Part shown: positions 1 through 6,705 of the stretch, piece by piece
Numbering within the stretch: position 1 is the stretch's first letter
How the letters are laid out: each line of letters starts with the position of its first letter
Assembly (NCBI GenBank): GCA_030019415.1
Contig: JASEEX010000018.1
Span: 1-38,249, forward strand
Reading direction: 5' to 3'
From: Thermodesulfovibrionales bacterium
Lineage (GTDB): Bacteria; Nitrospirota; Thermodesulfovibrionia; Thermodesulfovibrionales; SM23-35
Length of the DNA: 38,249 nucleotides
Notes under the pieces: model-generated
Told to the model about the DNA's origin: nothing
The model's input: the letters and a program-made list of their open reading frames with translations, nothing else
Databases searched by the model: none
Made by a program: the position numbers and the translations under genes

Positions 1-57
1 ATGGTGGTCTCCGTTACCTGGGAATGAAGTGGTATCGGTTACCTGGGACGTGACAAT
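1..57. repeat. Two copies of a GTTACCTGGGA motif at the window edge
   Basis: The motif GTTACCTGGGA occurs at about 13-23 and 38-48, each followed by a short A/G-rich tail. Closely spaced terminal repeats of this sort are seen at ends of IS21-type elements. The adjacent nucleotidyltransferase frame lacks its 5' part, so this may be the end of an element that interrupted it. No transposase is visible; the identification is inference. Confidence 0.35.
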
Positions 58-60
58 GAT

Positions 61-288
61 GAGTTCAAAAATAGAGCTTTGCAAAGGAAGGAAACTGTGA
101 AAGTAAACGATTTTTCGGTAAATATCTCATCTCCGGAAGACCTGATAATACTGAAATTATTAAGCGGAAGAGAGCAGGACAGGCTTGATGCAGAGAAGAT
201 AATCAAGATTCAAAAAGAACATCTTGATAAGGAATATATACAGAAGTGGTCAAAAAAACTTAGTATCGAATTAGAAAAGGAGTTCTAA
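61..288 (+). pseudogene. C-terminal fragment of a nucleotidyltransferase-like protein
   Basis: The open frame encodes about 75 residues that resemble the C-terminal part of minimal nucleotidyltransferase proteins (DUF6036/AbiEii-like). The sign is a SPEDLIILKL segment followed by a basic helix with DAEKI and a final amphipathic helix. The catalytic GS-x-DxD part is absent: an in-frame stop lies at 25-27 and repeated sequence lies upstream. The fragment is therefore 5'-truncated, by an element or simply by the window edge. Its stop codon is 2 nt before the next gene, whose Shine-Dalgarno (AAGGAG, 278-283) lies inside this frame, so the two were an operon. Family assignment rests on pattern only. 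Confidence 0.45.
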
Positions 289-290
289 AA

Positions 291-536
291 GTGGCAGAGA
301 TTACAATTGACCTTTCGACTTTTTACAATTCAAATGCCAAGCTCTCTGAACTTGACTCATACATCCAGAAAGCAAAAGCCCTTGCAGGGGACGGCAACGA
401 CGTTGTTCTTACAGGCCAGGCTCCTGTCTGGCTCTATCTGAAAATAGCCCATGCACTTCATGGAAAAACAAGGAAGTTGATATACAGAAGTCCGGTGACA
501 GGAGATGTGGTGATATTCGACCATTCACCGGAATAA
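291..536 (+). CDS. Csx3-like small CRISPR accessory protein
   Basis: This 81-residue protein starts at GTG with an AAGGAG site 7 nt upstream. The central block (residues about 38-76) has the layout of Csx3/Crn3: a GNDVVLTG strand, the APVWLYL motif, an AHALHG helix, and a VTGDVVIFDHS strand. In the family this matches G-P-I-W-L, the A-H helix and the final V-V strand before S-H. Csx3 is a ring nuclease that degrades the cyclic tetra-adenylate messenger of type III CRISPR systems. The His of the helix is present, but the Asp/Arg pair of the family's Y-D-P-R segment is not obvious here (YRSPV instead), so activity is uncertain. It sits 640 nt from cas2, which supports a CRISPR role. The protein is shorter than most Csx3 proteins. 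Confidence 0.55.
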   Translation: MAEITIDLSTFYNSNAKLSELDSYIQKAKALAGDGNDVVLTGQAPVWLYLKIAHALHGKTRKLIYRSPVTGDVVIFDHSPE

Positions 537-568
537 TGAGCAATGAACAATGAGTAATGAATAATTGA
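534..568 (+). repeat. Five in-phase 7-bp units (CAATGAG type), left of the 4HB gene
   Basis: Five consecutive heptamers run without a break: TAATGAG, CAATGAA, CAATGAG, TAATGAA, TAATTGA. The first contains the stop codon of the Csx3-like gene. A matching array in reverse orientation lies at 933-967 on the other side of the four-helix-bundle gene. Confidence 0.85.
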
Positions 569-577
569 AAACCAAAA

Positions 578-928
578 ATGAAAAGTAATATTATTGTCGG
601 ACGAAGTTATGAATTTGCTTTAAGAATTATAGATTTGGTGAATTCTCTTCCGAAGAACAGGATATGTGATATAGTTGGCAGACAACTTCTAAAATCTGGA
701 ATATCGATAGGTGCAAATGTTGAAGAAGCACAATCGGGTTACAGTAAAAATGATTTCACTAACAAAATGAGTATTGCTCAAAAGGAAGCAAGAGAATCCA
801 ATTATTGGTTAAGGCTATTAAGGGATAGTAATCAGATACGAGAAGATTTAATTGCCGATATTTTAATAGAATCTGAAGAGTTATCAAAAATGCTTTATTC
901 AATAGTCAAGACTTCAAAGCAGAAATAG
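578..928 (+). CDS. Four-helix-bundle protein (S23/IVP family)
   Basis: This 116-residue, all-helical protein belongs to the four-helix-bundle family first found in the intervening sequences of 23S rRNA. Recognisable parts are the N-terminal SYEFALRIIDLV helix, QLLKSGISIGANVEEAQSG in the middle (family pattern: R-R-A-x-S-I-x-x-N-I-x-E-G), and a KMSIAQKEARESNYWLRLL helix. Members form small basic bundles that may bind nucleic acid; the Avd protein of diversity-generating retroelements is a relative. No function is established for stand-alone copies. No clear ribosome binding site precedes the ATG. The gene is bracketed by inverted arrays of 7-bp repeats, 9 nt upstream and 4 nt downstream, suggesting that gene and arrays moved as one unit. 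It lies between CRISPR-linked genes but need not share their function. Confidence 0.8.
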   Translation: MKSNIIVGRSYEFALRIIDLVNSLPKNRICDIVGRQLLKSGISIGANVEEAQSGYSKNDFTNKMSIAQKEARESNYWLRLLRDSNQIREDLIADILIESEELSKMLYSIVKTSKQK

Positions 929-932
929 CTCT

Positions 933-967
933 TTAATTGCTCATTGTTAATTGATAATTCCTCATTG
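933..967 (-). repeat. Five in-phase 7-bp units, inverted partner of 534-568
   Basis: The plus strand reads TTAATTG, CTCATTG, TTAATTG, ATAATTC, CTCATTG. These are reverse complements of CAATTAA/CAATGAG-type heptamers. There are five units, as on the left side, so the 4HB gene lies between two inverted 35-bp arrays. Confidence 0.85.
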
Positions 968-1072
968 ATTCTTTGTTCTTTGACAACTGAATAAAAAATA
1001 TTGTCGCAATATTTCTTTTGCTGACAGCGGCCTGTAACCCCTTTTATTCTTATTGGTAGGGGAATGATTTTT

Positions 1073-1165
1073 CTGTCATTGCGATGCATGAAAATGCTGA
1101 AGCAATCTCTGAGATATGTGATGAGATTCTTCGTCCAGACTTTCTGTCGGGACTCAGAATGACAG
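1073..1165. repeat. Dispersed palindromic repeat (CTGTCATT...AATGACAG)
   Basis: Outer arms CTGTCATT (1073-1080) and AATGACAG (1158-1165) are exact inverted repeats about 93 bp apart, with partly paired interior (GAAGCAATCTC / GAGATTCTTC). This is the widespread intergenic type containing TCATTGCGA and CAGAATGACA; a half copy lies at 15401-15426. It ends directly before the cas2 ribosome binding site, so its transcript could fold next to the cas2 start. Confidence 0.65.
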
Positions 1166-1177
1166 GAGAGGGTTGTT

Positions 1178-1459
1178 ATGGAGAGGACGCTTTACCTGAT
1201 AGCTTATGACATATCGAATGACAGAAGGCTCAACCGCGTGCGCAACTTTCTCAAAGGCTACAGCACAGGAGGACAGAAATCGGTTTATGAGTGCTTCTTG
1301 ACCGATAGAGAACTCCGGTATGTAAAAAAGAAACTCGAAAGACTTATAAGAGAAGATGAGGACAGAGTGCACATATTCACAATGGATGGAAGAAGCAGAA
1401 CTCACACTCTCGGAATCGCTGTTCAGCCAAAGGACCCGGAATATTTCTATATAGGATGA
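1178..1459 (+). CDS. cas2: CRISPR-associated endoribonuclease/integrase subunit Cas2
   Basis: Cas2 is the small structural partner of the Cas1 integrase that inserts new spacers. This 93-residue protein has the standard N-terminal strand ending in the conserved Asp (LIAYDISNDRR, Asp at 11), the SVYECFLT strand at about 35-42 and the RVHIFTM strand at about 63-69. The length is typical. The start is ATG with GGAGAGGG 5-12 nt upstream. Its last codons overlap cas1 by 4 nt, so the two are translationally coupled. The order cas2 then cas1 is the reverse of the common arrangement. The Cas2 type cannot be assigned from sequence alone. Confidence 0.93.
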   Translation: MERTLYLIAYDISNDRRLNRVRNFLKGYSTGGQKSVYECFLTDRELRYVKKKLERLIREDEDRVHIFTMDGRSRTHTLGIAVQPKDPEYFYIG

Positions 1460-2424
1460 CGACAATGGGAACACTCTATATTGACAGGAAGGACCTTCAT
1501 ATCAGGCTCGATGGCAATGCCCTTGCATTTTACTCCAATGAAAAAAGGGAGGGAATTGTTCCGATTAGTCCTTTGAAGAGGGTTATCGTGATTGGAAATA
1601 TTTCGGTTGAAACACCAGTGCTTCACAGGCTTTCGAATGAAGGAATAAGCGTCCTCTTTCTGTCTGGCAAGAGGCTGAGGTTTTCCGGAATGCTGCATGG
1701 AAGGCTGCACAATAATGGCATCCTGAGGGTAAGACAATACGAAAAATCCCTTTCTGACTTCAGTAAAGAGATTTCGGTAGATGTCGTAAAAAGAAAGGTT
1801 GCAAGCCAGAAGGAGTTTTTAATGCAGGTGAGGGAGAGCAGACCTGATTTACGGTTTACCATGACAAAGGCTTTCAGGGTCTTGGAAAATATACTCGAAT
1901 CATTAAACTCGCAGGTTCTGCAGATGGAAACACTCAGAGGACTCGAAGGCGGTGCATCAGCAACATACTTTTTAGCGTACACAAAACTGTTTCCTGAATC
2001 CCTTGAGTTCAAGAAAAGGAACAGAAGACCTCCTGAAGATCCGGTTAATGCCATGTTGTCTCTATGTTATACACTCCTCCACTATGAGACCGTTAGGGAA
2101 ATCGAGGTTATCGGTCTTGACCCTACAATCGGCTTTTATCATCAGTTTGACTATGGCAGAGAATCCCTTGCATGTGACCTTGTTGAGCTATACAGGACAG
2201 ATGTTGACAGGTTTGTATGGCAACTTTTCAGGGAGAGAGCTTTTACTGTAAGAGATTTTGCCCAAGAAGATGAGAGGCCAGGCTGTTATCTAAAAAAAGA
2301 AAGCAGAAAAAGGTTTTATCCCCTTTACGAGGAATGGGCAAAGGGAATCAGACAGCAGCTCGTAAATGAAGTAAGAACACTTGCCACGAGGATCATGGAT
2401 GGACAGGACATTATATCTGAGTGA
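1456..2424 (+). CDS. cas1: CRISPR-associated integrase Cas1
   Basis: Cas1 catalyses spacer integration into the array leader end as a Cas1-Cas2 complex. The protein has 322 residues, a normal length. The N-terminal beta domain (1-75, with RVIVIGNISVET) is followed by the helical catalytic domain. All metal-ligand residues are visible: Glu164 in RGLEGGASATYF, His229 in GLDPTIGFYHQ, and Asp241 in ACDLVELYR. The DPVNAMLS helix precedes the His motif, as expected. It overlaps cas2 at its 5' end by 4 nt and the second cas1-like gene at its 3' end by 26 nt. It appears fully functional and probably serves the array at 3348-3749. Confidence 0.95.
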   Translation: MTTMGTLYIDRKDLHIRLDGNALAFYSNEKREGIVPISPLKRVIVIGNISVETPVLHRLSNEGISVLFLSGKRLRFSGMLHGRLHNNGILRVRQYEKSLSDFSKEISVDVVKRKVASQKEFLMQVRESRPDLRFTMTKAFRVLENILESLNSQVLQMETLRGLEGGASATYFLAYTKLFPESLEFKKRNRRPPEDPVNAMLSLCYTLLHYETVREIEVIGLDPTIGFYHQFDYGRESLACDLVELYRTDVDRFVWQLFRERAFTVRDFAQEDERPGCYLKKESRKRFYPLYEEWAKGIRQQLVNEVRTLATRIMDGQDIISE

Positions 2425-3001
2425 AAATAAGGGGCTGAGAGTGTTTAGAGACGGGCCATCCATCTGGATAAAGGAAGATGGAAAGGCAGGAAGAAGAATA
2501 CCTGCAAGGCTCGTTGGAAGGGTCATCATCATAGGCAACCTGTCTTTTGAGGCTGGAGTTATTACACTTTTCACAGAAAATGATATACCCGTCACGTTCA
2601 TCAATCACAGGGGAGATGTGGTTGCCGTTGTTATGCGATACAACAATCATTTACCCAGGCACTATGAAGAACAAAAGGTATTCCTTGAGACAGAGGAAAA
2701 CATAGATAGATTCAAAAGCTGGTTATATGCAAAAAGAAAAGAAATACAAATCAATGTTGTAAAGCGACTTTCAAAAAGGGTTGCAGGGATGTTTTTAGCA
2801 AAGGGTTTCAGGGAAAAGGACTATCGCAGGATTGTCGAAGGATTTAAACCAGTCGTAGATGAACAGTGGAAAGTCGTATCCAGAATGATAAACAATTTAT
2901 TCAGAGAGATGATCATCGGTTGTATAGCTAAGGCTGATCTTGATCCACATCTTGGAGTCCTGCACAGGAGGCACAATTTTGGTCTTGCCCTTGACATATA
3001 A
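2399..3001 (+). pseudogene. Second cas1-like gene, lacking the Glu motif and the C-terminus
   Basis: This frame encodes 200 residues from the ATG at 2399, inside the end of cas1. The N-terminal beta domain is clear (MDRTLYLS, GRVIIIGNLSFEAGV, DIPVTFINHRGD), as is the segment carrying the catalytic His (KADLDPHLGVLHRRHNFGLALD). Compared with the upstream Cas1, roughly 45-50 residues carrying the Glu motif (R-G-x-E-G) and the PPEDPVN turn are absent. About 80 residues after the Asp are also missing, because a stop follows at once. Only His189 and Asp199 of the catalytic triad remain. It cannot be a conventional Cas1 integrase. It may be a decaying copy or, less likely, a shortened structural paralogue. 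The stop lies exactly where the sequence becomes Cas2-like in another frame. Confidence 0.75.
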
Positions 3002-3246
3002 GTGAACCTCGTCGCCTGGTAAGGATTTTTAAACTTATGAAGGGTAGGGGGGTCCATCTTCAGTATTCTGTATTCCATTGTTCTCTGACATGGTCGAAAC
3101 TGTCAGAGCTTAAGGAAAAGTTAAACTGGATTATTGATGAAAAGGAAGATGATGTGAGGATTTATCCTTTGCCTTCAGAGGAAAAGGTAATTATAATGGG
3201 TTGTGGAGACAGGGTACCGGATGGGGTTGAGGTCTTTCTTGAATGA
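2995..3246 (+). pseudogene. Second cas2-like gene, 5'-truncated and fused to the cas1-like remnant
   Basis: From the ATG at 3037 this frame gives 69 residues that match Cas2 from the second helix onward: HLQYSVFHCSLT, then a KLSELKEKLNWII helix and the DDVRIYPLP strand. In the same frame upstream of the ATG, SEPRRLVRIFKL is the missing Cas2 helix 1. The conserved strand and Asp (LALDI) lie in the preceding cas1-like frame, offset by two nucleotides at the ATATA of 2996-3000. The cas1-like and cas2-like genes thus meet inside a shared L-A-x-D-I coding segment, as if a deletion removed the cas1 3' end and the cas2 5' end. Start choice for any surviving product is uncertain. Confidence 0.7.
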
Positions 3247-3347
3247 AAATATTCGAGGAGGTGATTAGGTTGATTGTTAAAACAGACAAAATCTGCATAA
3301 CCTGTACAGAAAGTCCTAAATTTTACAGGCTATTTTCTAGAGGTGCC
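3247..3347 (+). promoter_or_regulatory. Probable CRISPR leader
   Basis: About 100 bp of AT-rich sequence separates the last cas-like stop from the first repeat. The array's terminal repeat at the far end carries the only repeat variant, and repeats end in ATTGCGAC on this strand, the form of a type I/III crRNA 5' tag. Both place the leader here, with transcription rightward. No strong promoter boxes were recognised. Confidence 0.6.
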
Positions 3348-3749
3348 GAGAGAAATAAGACCTGATTAAAAAGGGATTGCGACTGCAATCCTCTTCCCAA
3401 GTGTAGGGAACCGTAAGGCGAGAGAAATAAGACCTGATTAAAAAGGGATTGCGACTTTGAGGTTTTTCAACACGTTGAACACTGAGCCTTCGAGAGAAAT
3501 AAGACCTGATTAAAAAGGGATTGCGACCCTAACAATGCCTAACAACTATTGTAGAGGGTATAGGAGAGAAATAAGACCTGATTAAAAAGGGATTGCGACT
3601 CAGCCTTTACAATCGTCCAAATAACACCAGCGATTTTGTAGAGAGAAATAAGACCTGATTAAAAAGGGATTGCGACCAAACCAGAAGGAAAAAGCTATAC
3701 CTGCGCCGAGCAAGAGAGAAATAAGACCTGATTAAAAAGGGATTGCGAG
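3348..3749 (+). CRISPR. CRISPR array, six 36-bp repeats and five spacers
   Basis: Repeats begin at 3348, 3420, 3492, 3564, 3641 and 3714. Each is 36 bp, starting GAGAGAAATAAGACC and ending GGGATTGCGAC. The first five are identical; the last has G instead of C at its final base (3749), the usual sign of the leader-distal end. Spacers are 36, 36, 36, 41 and 37 bp. The final eight bases, ATTGCGAC, match the size and style of crRNA 5' tags in type I and III systems. The short array next to an intact cas1-cas2 pair, but without interference genes in view, implies that effectors lie outside the window or elsewhere. Confidence 0.98.
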
Positions 3750-3788
3750 AGTGGCAAAACTGTTATAATACCTTAAAAATCCGATAAG

Positions 3789-4340
3789 ATGCTAAAAAAT
3801 GACCGCTGGATAAGGGAGATGGCAGCAAAGGGTATGATAGAACCCTTCAGTGACAAACATGTAAAGGAAGGTGTCATATCTTTTGGGGTGAGCTCATACG
3901 GTTACGACGTGAGGATTGCTGATGAATTCAAGATATTTACGAATATAAATAATATTATTGTTGACCCAAAGGCACTTGATCCGAAAAGCTTTGTTGATTT
4001 CAAGGGAGATATATGCATAATCCAACCGAACTCATTTGTCCTTGGCCGCTCAATTGAATATTTTAAGATTCCAAGAGAGATCATTGCGATATGTCTTGGA
4101 AAATCAACTTATGCGAGATGCGGCATTATCATAAATGTAACACCCCTTGAACCCGAATGGGAGGGCTATGTGACAATAGAGATATCCAATACAGCTCCGC
4201 TCCCAGCAAAGATATATGCAAACGAAGGAATTGCCCAGCTCCTTTTCTTAGAGGCTTCAGAGATATGCGAGATATCCTATGCTGACAGAGCAGGGAAGTA
4301 CCAGGCTCAGAAGGGAATTACATTGGCTAAGACGGAGTGA
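3789..4340 (+). CDS. dcd: dCTP deaminase
   Basis: This enzyme converts dCTP to dUTP and ammonia, feeding dTMP synthesis. It has 183 residues, a normal length, in the dUTPase-like beta fold. Visible motifs are SSYGYD (35-40), the GKSTYAR signature (104-110), the substrate loop PLEPEWEG (119-126) and the catalytic Glu131 in YVTIEISN. The C-terminal lid is YQAQKGIT. It starts 40 bp after the last CRISPR repeat, with no recognisable terminator between, so some array read-through into it is possible. It begins a rightward pyrimidine/tryptophan cluster with pyrF (16 nt later) and trpE. Whether it also has dUTPase activity cannot be told from sequence. Confidence 0.93.
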   Translation: MLKNDRWIREMAAKGMIEPFSDKHVKEGVISFGVSSYGYDVRIADEFKIFTNINNIIVDPKALDPKSFVDFKGDICIIQPNSFVLGRSIEYFKIPREIIAICLGKSTYARCGIIINVTPLEPEWEGYVTIEISNTAPLPAKIYANEGIAQLLFLEASEICEISYADRAGKYQAQKGITLAKTE

Positions 4341-4356
4341 TAAAAGAGAGGGATAT

Positions 4357-5076
4357 ATGTCAGCAGGCGAGAAACTAATACTTGCTCTCGATGTATCTGA
4401 ACGTAATCATGCAATTGAACTTGTTAAAAGATTTAAGGATTATGTGAGAATCTTCAAGGTAGGTTCCGAGCTCTTCATATCCTCGGGCTCGAAGATAGTT
4501 GAGGACATAAATAAAAAAGGTAGAAAGGTCTTTCTCGATCTGAAATTCCATGACATACCGAATACCGTTTCGAAGGCAGCCATTGCCGCAACAAGGCTCG
4601 GAGTATATATGTTTAACGTACACGCCTCGGGTGGATTAGAGATGATGAGAAGGTGTAGGGACAGCGTTGTCGAGGTATGTCTTAAAGAAAATCTGGATAG
4701 ACCAAAGATTCTCGGTGTCACAGTGCTTACAAGTATCTCGAAGGAGGTTCTCCTGAGTGAACTCGGAATTCAGCATAGCCTGAGGACTCATGTAAGGCAT
4801 CTATCAGGGCTTGCCCTCAAGGCTGGTCTTGATGGTGTTATAGCATCTGCAAGAGAGTCCTCAATGATAAGAAACCATTGTGGAAGGGGGTTTCTTATAG
4901 TAACTCCTGGTATCAGACCCTCCTGGACACCCCCTGATGACCAGAAGAGGACGATGACACCGAAAGAGGCTATTAGGGAGGGTGCTGATTATCTTGTCAT
5001 AGGGAGAGGAATACTCCAACACCCGGATCCTCTGAAGGCTATAGAGCTGATAAACCTTGAAATACTCACTGCCTGA
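4357..5076 (+). CDS. pyrF: Orotidine 5'-phosphate decarboxylase
   Basis: PyrF catalyses the last step of UMP synthesis. The protein is a 239-residue TIM barrel. The signature DLKFHDIPNT spans 61-70, with catalytic Lys63 and Asp66; ALDVSE is at 10-15 and KVGSELF at 34-40. The phosphate-binding strands TPGIRP and GADYLVIGRGI are near the C-terminus. I chose the ATG at 4357, because it has AGAGGG 4-9 nt upstream and gives the family's usual N-terminus; the frame is open further upstream into dcd. It follows dcd by 16 nt, and trpE starts 45 nt after it. Confidence 0.95.
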   Translation: MSAGEKLILALDVSERNHAIELVKRFKDYVRIFKVGSELFISSGSKIVEDINKKGRKVFLDLKFHDIPNTVSKAAIAATRLGVYMFNVHASGGLEMMRRCRDSVVEVCLKENLDRPKILGVTVLTSISKEVLLSELGIQHSLRTHVRHLSGLALKAGLDGVIASARESSMIRNHCGRGFLIVTPGIRPSWTPPDDQKRTMTPKEAIREGADYLVIGRGILQHPDPLKAIELINLEILTA

Positions 5077-5121
5077 TCTCAGAAGACAGAGCAAAAATGT
5101 CAGAAAAAAGTAGAAAGATAG

Positions 5122-6693
5122 ATGGTTATACCTCCGAAAAAAGATTTTATGCGGCTTATAAAGACCAGAAGAATTCCGCCACTTTATGAGGAGATACCAT
5201 ACTTCCACCCATATTTAATATATGAATCCTTAGCATCTCCAAACAGCTTTCTCCTCGAAAGCATAAAGGGTCCGATAAAGATTGCGAGATATTCATTTAT
5301 AGGTTTTGATCCCTATTTAATATTCAAAGTAAAAAATGGGCTTATAGAAATCGAGACTTCGGGTGAGGCGCCTATAAGCCATCGGCTCACAAATAAACAC
5401 AAAAATAATCCCCCAAATGGGGGTAAGGGGGGATTTGAAAGATCAATTTCGAAGCAAGAGAATAAATATTTAAGTAAGCCGCTTAATGTACTAAAAGAAC
5501 TTGTTAACTCTTGCAGACAGAGGCCTTTTGAATATCTCCCACCCTTTCAAGGAGGTGCTGTGGGAGTTCTGAGTTACGATTTTGTCCAGTATCTCGAGAG
5601 ACTGCCGAAGTTTGCTATAGATGACATTAACTTACCTGATGCGCATCTCCTGATGATAGATAAGCTCGTTGCCATTGATCACCTATACAAAAAATGCTGG
5701 ATAATAGTCTGCCCTGGCGCAAGAGATACGGAGAAAGACTGGATGGACTGGTCAGAGAAATACGATAAGGCAGAATATGAGATAAAGAAAATACTAAAGA
5801 AAGTTACAAGTAGAAATCCAAAATCCGATCCGCCTCAGGCGGACCGAAATCCAAAATCCGAACGAAACATAGAGATTATTTACGAGATGAAGAAAGAAGA
5901 TTATATGGATATTGTTAGAATGGCTAAGGAATACATAGCAGCAGGGGATATCTTTCAGGCAAATCTATCACAGAGGGTTTCAGCACATATCGGAGATATA
6001 AGCCCATGGAGCCTCTACAGGATACTGAGCCTTATAAATCCATCCCCCTTTGCAGCATTTATGGATTTTGGAGATTACCAGATAGTAAGTTCTTCACCTG
6101 AAAGACTTCTAAGGGTTAAAGATGGAATTGTCGAGACGAGGCCTATCGCAGGAACAAGGCCGAGAGGGAAAGACAGTAAGGAAGATGAACTGATGCGATC
6201 AGAGCTACTTTTAAATGAGAAGGAGAGGGCGGAACATATTATGCTGATAGACCTTGAGAGAAATGACCTTGGAAGAGTCTCAGACTATGGGACGGTTCGA
6301 GTTGATGAATTTATGATTACCGAAGACTATTCACATGTAATACATATAGTTTCGAATGTGAGAGGAAATCTTGCAGATGGGAAAGACTGTTTTGATGCAA
6401 TAAAGGCTGCATTCCCTGGAGGCACTATAACAGGAGTTCCGAAGGTAAGGTGCATGGAGATTATAGACGAACTCGAACCAGTAAGGCGTGGGCCATATAC
6501 CGGTTCAGCAGGTTATATTAGTTTTTCGGGGAATATGGATTTAAATATAGTAATCAGGACGTTTGTTATAAAAGGTGGAATGGCCTATGTTCAGGTAGGT
6601 GCTGGCATTGTTGCTGATTCAGACCCGGAGAGGGAATATTACGAGACGCTTAAGAAAGCAGAGGCCCTGATAAAGACATTAGAAGGGGTGTAA
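5122..6693 (+). CDS. trpE: Anthranilate synthase component I
   Basis: TrpE makes anthranilate from chorismate using ammonia from TrpG. The protein has 523 residues. The N-terminal domain has the LLES feedback-binding motif (SFLLES) expected of TrpE rather than PabB. The chorismate-binding domain shows ERLLRV with ETRPIAGTRPRG, LLNEKERAEHIMLIDLERND, FPGGTITGVPK, and the C-terminal GAGIVADSDPEREY. Two segments look foreign: residues about 90-116, from a G/C-run palindrome, and 231-246, from AAATCC-type heptamers with a small palindrome. Both keep the frame and lie in loops between conserved blocks. No trpG is adjacent; the gene is followed after 12 bp by the convergent secA end. Confidence 0.93.
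   Translation: MVIPPKKDFMRLIKTRRIPPLYEEIPYFHPYLIYESLASPNSFLLESIKGPIKIARYSFIGFDPYLIFKVKNGLIEIETSGEAPISHRLTNKHKNNPPNGGKGGFERSISKQENKYLSKPLNVLKELVNSCRQRPFEYLPPFQGGAVGVLSYDFVQYLERLPKFAIDDINLPDAHLLMIDKLVAIDHLYKKCWIIVCPGARDTEKDWMDWSEKYDKAEYEIKKILKKVTSRNPKSDPPQADRNPKSERNIEIIYEMKKEDYMDIVRMAKEYIAAGDIFQANLSQRVSAHIGDISPWSLYRILSLINPSPFAAFMDFGDYQIVSSSPERLLRVKDGIVETRPIAGTRPRGKDSKEDELMRSELLLNEKERAEHIMLIDLERNDLGRVSDYGTVRVDEFMITEDYSHVIHIVSNVRGNLADGKDCFDAIKAAFPGGTITGVPKVRCMEIIDELEPVRRGPYTGSAGYISFSGNMDLNIVIRTFVIKGGMAYVQVGAGIVADSDPEREYYETLKKAEALIKTLEGV
5407..5436. repeat. C-run/G-run palindromic repeat inside trpE
   Basis: ATCCCCCAAATGGGGGTA followed by a second G-run forms a small palindromic repeat. The same family appears, reversed and longer, inside ispA at about 32955-33002. 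It is translated in frame within trpE as NNPPNGGKGGFE. Confidence 0.7.
5813..5859. repeat. AAATCC-type heptamers flanking a small palindrome, inside trpE
   Basis: Two heptamers (GAAATCC, AAAATCC) at 5813-5826 and the same two at 5846-5859 flank a 19-bp core containing the palindrome TCCGCCTCAGGCGGA. The element is read in frame and adds about 16 residues (RNPKSDPP...) that no conserved TrpE block requires. Confidence 0.8.
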
Positions 6694-6705
6694 GATCAGA
6701 ATATT

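Noticed and set aside
578-928. Diversity-generating retroelement suggested by the Avd-like 4HB protein
   Set aside because: No reverse transcriptase and no template/variable repeat pair were seen near either 4HB gene.
1154-1474. Open frame antisense to cas2
   Set aside because: It mirrors the strongly supported cas2 gene and has no recognisable motif or ribosome binding site.
3243-3365. Small open frame from the cas2-like stop into the first CRISPR repeat
   Set aside because: It overlaps the leader and ends inside repeat 1, so it is most simply a chance frame; no family resemblance was recognised.
5122-6693. pabB (aminodeoxychorismate synthase) for the trpE gene
   Set aside because: The N-terminal LLES motif and overall layout favour TrpE. 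The lack of a neighbouring trpG leaves slight doubt.
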